From positions 19,369,730 to 19,433,729 of the forward strand of contig NC_133476.1 in assembly GCF_025370935.1 (NCBI RefSeq): a DNA stretch of 64,000 bases, written 5' to 3'. Both the position numbers and the translations under genes were made by a program. This stretch comes from Choristoneura fumiferana (lineage: Eukaryota > Arthropoda > Insecta > Lepidoptera > Tortricidae). Positions 63,441-64,000 of the stretch are shown in pieces; the stretch's first letter is position 1, and each line of letters starts with the position of its first letter. Under the pieces are notes generated by a model. It saw only the letters and a program-made list of their open reading frames with translations. It ran no database searches and was not told the origin of the DNA.

Positions 63441-64000
63441 AACGTCTTTTTACTAAGAGCTGGCAAGTTATAAACTTAAAAAGAAAACAAAACAACCCTT
63501 TAGGACATTAACGTCACAATGATTTCTTCAGTCCGTCCATTTGTCCGAAACCTTTCCATCAGCGGCCGCTTGTTTGCAAAGAACTTTATTTAGTTCTCTA
63601 AATACGTCCCTGACGACGGCAAGAAAGCAGTACCTTCAAACCATATTATACTCTACAGTCTAGAAGTCAAGGTAAAAAGTGCTGTGAAAAAGCAACTGTG
63701 ACATCAGTTTCAAACACGTTCGAAGATTTCGTCACCAAGTTTTTTTTTTGACGTGTCCATCCGATGCACGTAAAATGAGAACTTAGAGGAAGTTAGCTTT
63801 TAGCTGTGGTTTTGCTCGCTTTTAAAACTCTAATACCCCTCGAATGTCATTGGTTAAAAAATTACAGCTACAGCGTTCAAGTCGCGTTTGTTTAAAAAAA
63901 TACATTAGGTACGTGCCTCAAGTTTGAATCGTATCTGCATCTGGACAAAGAAGAAGTTAAATTCTCATTGAAATGATCAAGAATTAAAACCATGGTCTTA
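62186..64000. other. No gene seen; (GAT)n run
   Basis: A (GAT)n microsatellite lies at about 63411-63440, possibly the tail of a lost SINE or LINE (CCAGCTGATGATG). No supportable exon of the minus-strand gene was found upstream. Confidence 0.5.

Noticed and set aside
63405..63445. CRISPR-like or coding repeat from the (GAT)n run
   Set aside because: Simple microsatellite, probably a retroelement tail. CRISPR is not expected in an animal genome.

Overview
This is nuclear DNA of an insect, almost certainly a moth or butterfly (Lepidoptera). It is AT-rich and very gene-poor. No gene lies wholly inside it. The lepidopteran call rests on the dense set of interspersed repeats: tRNA-derived SINEs ending in (GATGAT)n, small Helitrons with TC and CTAG termini, palindromic MITEs, and RTE-type LINE 3' ends. 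I recognise several of these as common lepidopteran repeats, but I have not matched them to a database.

Two internal coding exons can be supported, both on the minus strand: 55911-56337 (142 codons plus one base) and 22530-22640 (37 codons, coiled coil). The first ends in phase 0 and the second begins in phase 0. They therefore join without a frameshift across a 33,270-base intron (22641-55910), and are probably consecutive or near-consecutive exons of one gene. The joined protein would run from a basic, Ser/Pro-rich, disordered segment into a coiled coil, which suggests a cytoskeletal or scaffold protein. I do not recognise the gene. A CpG-rich patch at about 56.88-57.06 kb, just upstream, carries a CRE and an RFX-type X-box. 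It is the best promoter candidate and includes a phase-compatible possible first coding exon.

The rest is intron or flanking DNA filled with mobile elements. From left to right: 0.3-6 kb holds SINEs, two elements with hammerhead-ribozyme-like folds and a Helitron. From 6 to 22 kb there are Helitron relics, a composite inverted SINE at 11.6-12.1 kb, a 418-bp MITE and a second copy of the first hammerhead-like element. The long intron holds most SINE-A copies, RTE-type LINE tails (one with a 5' inversion, one ending in a perfect hairpin), a Helitron lodged inside a MITE, two TTAA-flanked elements and a 16-nt tandem array. From 56 to 64 kb there are MITEs, SINEs and a Helitron upstream of the exons.

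The most interesting signals are RNA-structural. Two unrelated element families share one hammerhead-like layout (4-bp stem I, CUGA, 6-bp stem II with a 5-nt loop, GAA, a 6-nt palindrome, then C). A third family carries a tRNA-like cloverleaf whose acceptor stem shows a compensatory change between copies. Mobile-element structures are backed by target-site duplications that can be read directly. Family labels A to D and similar are mine.
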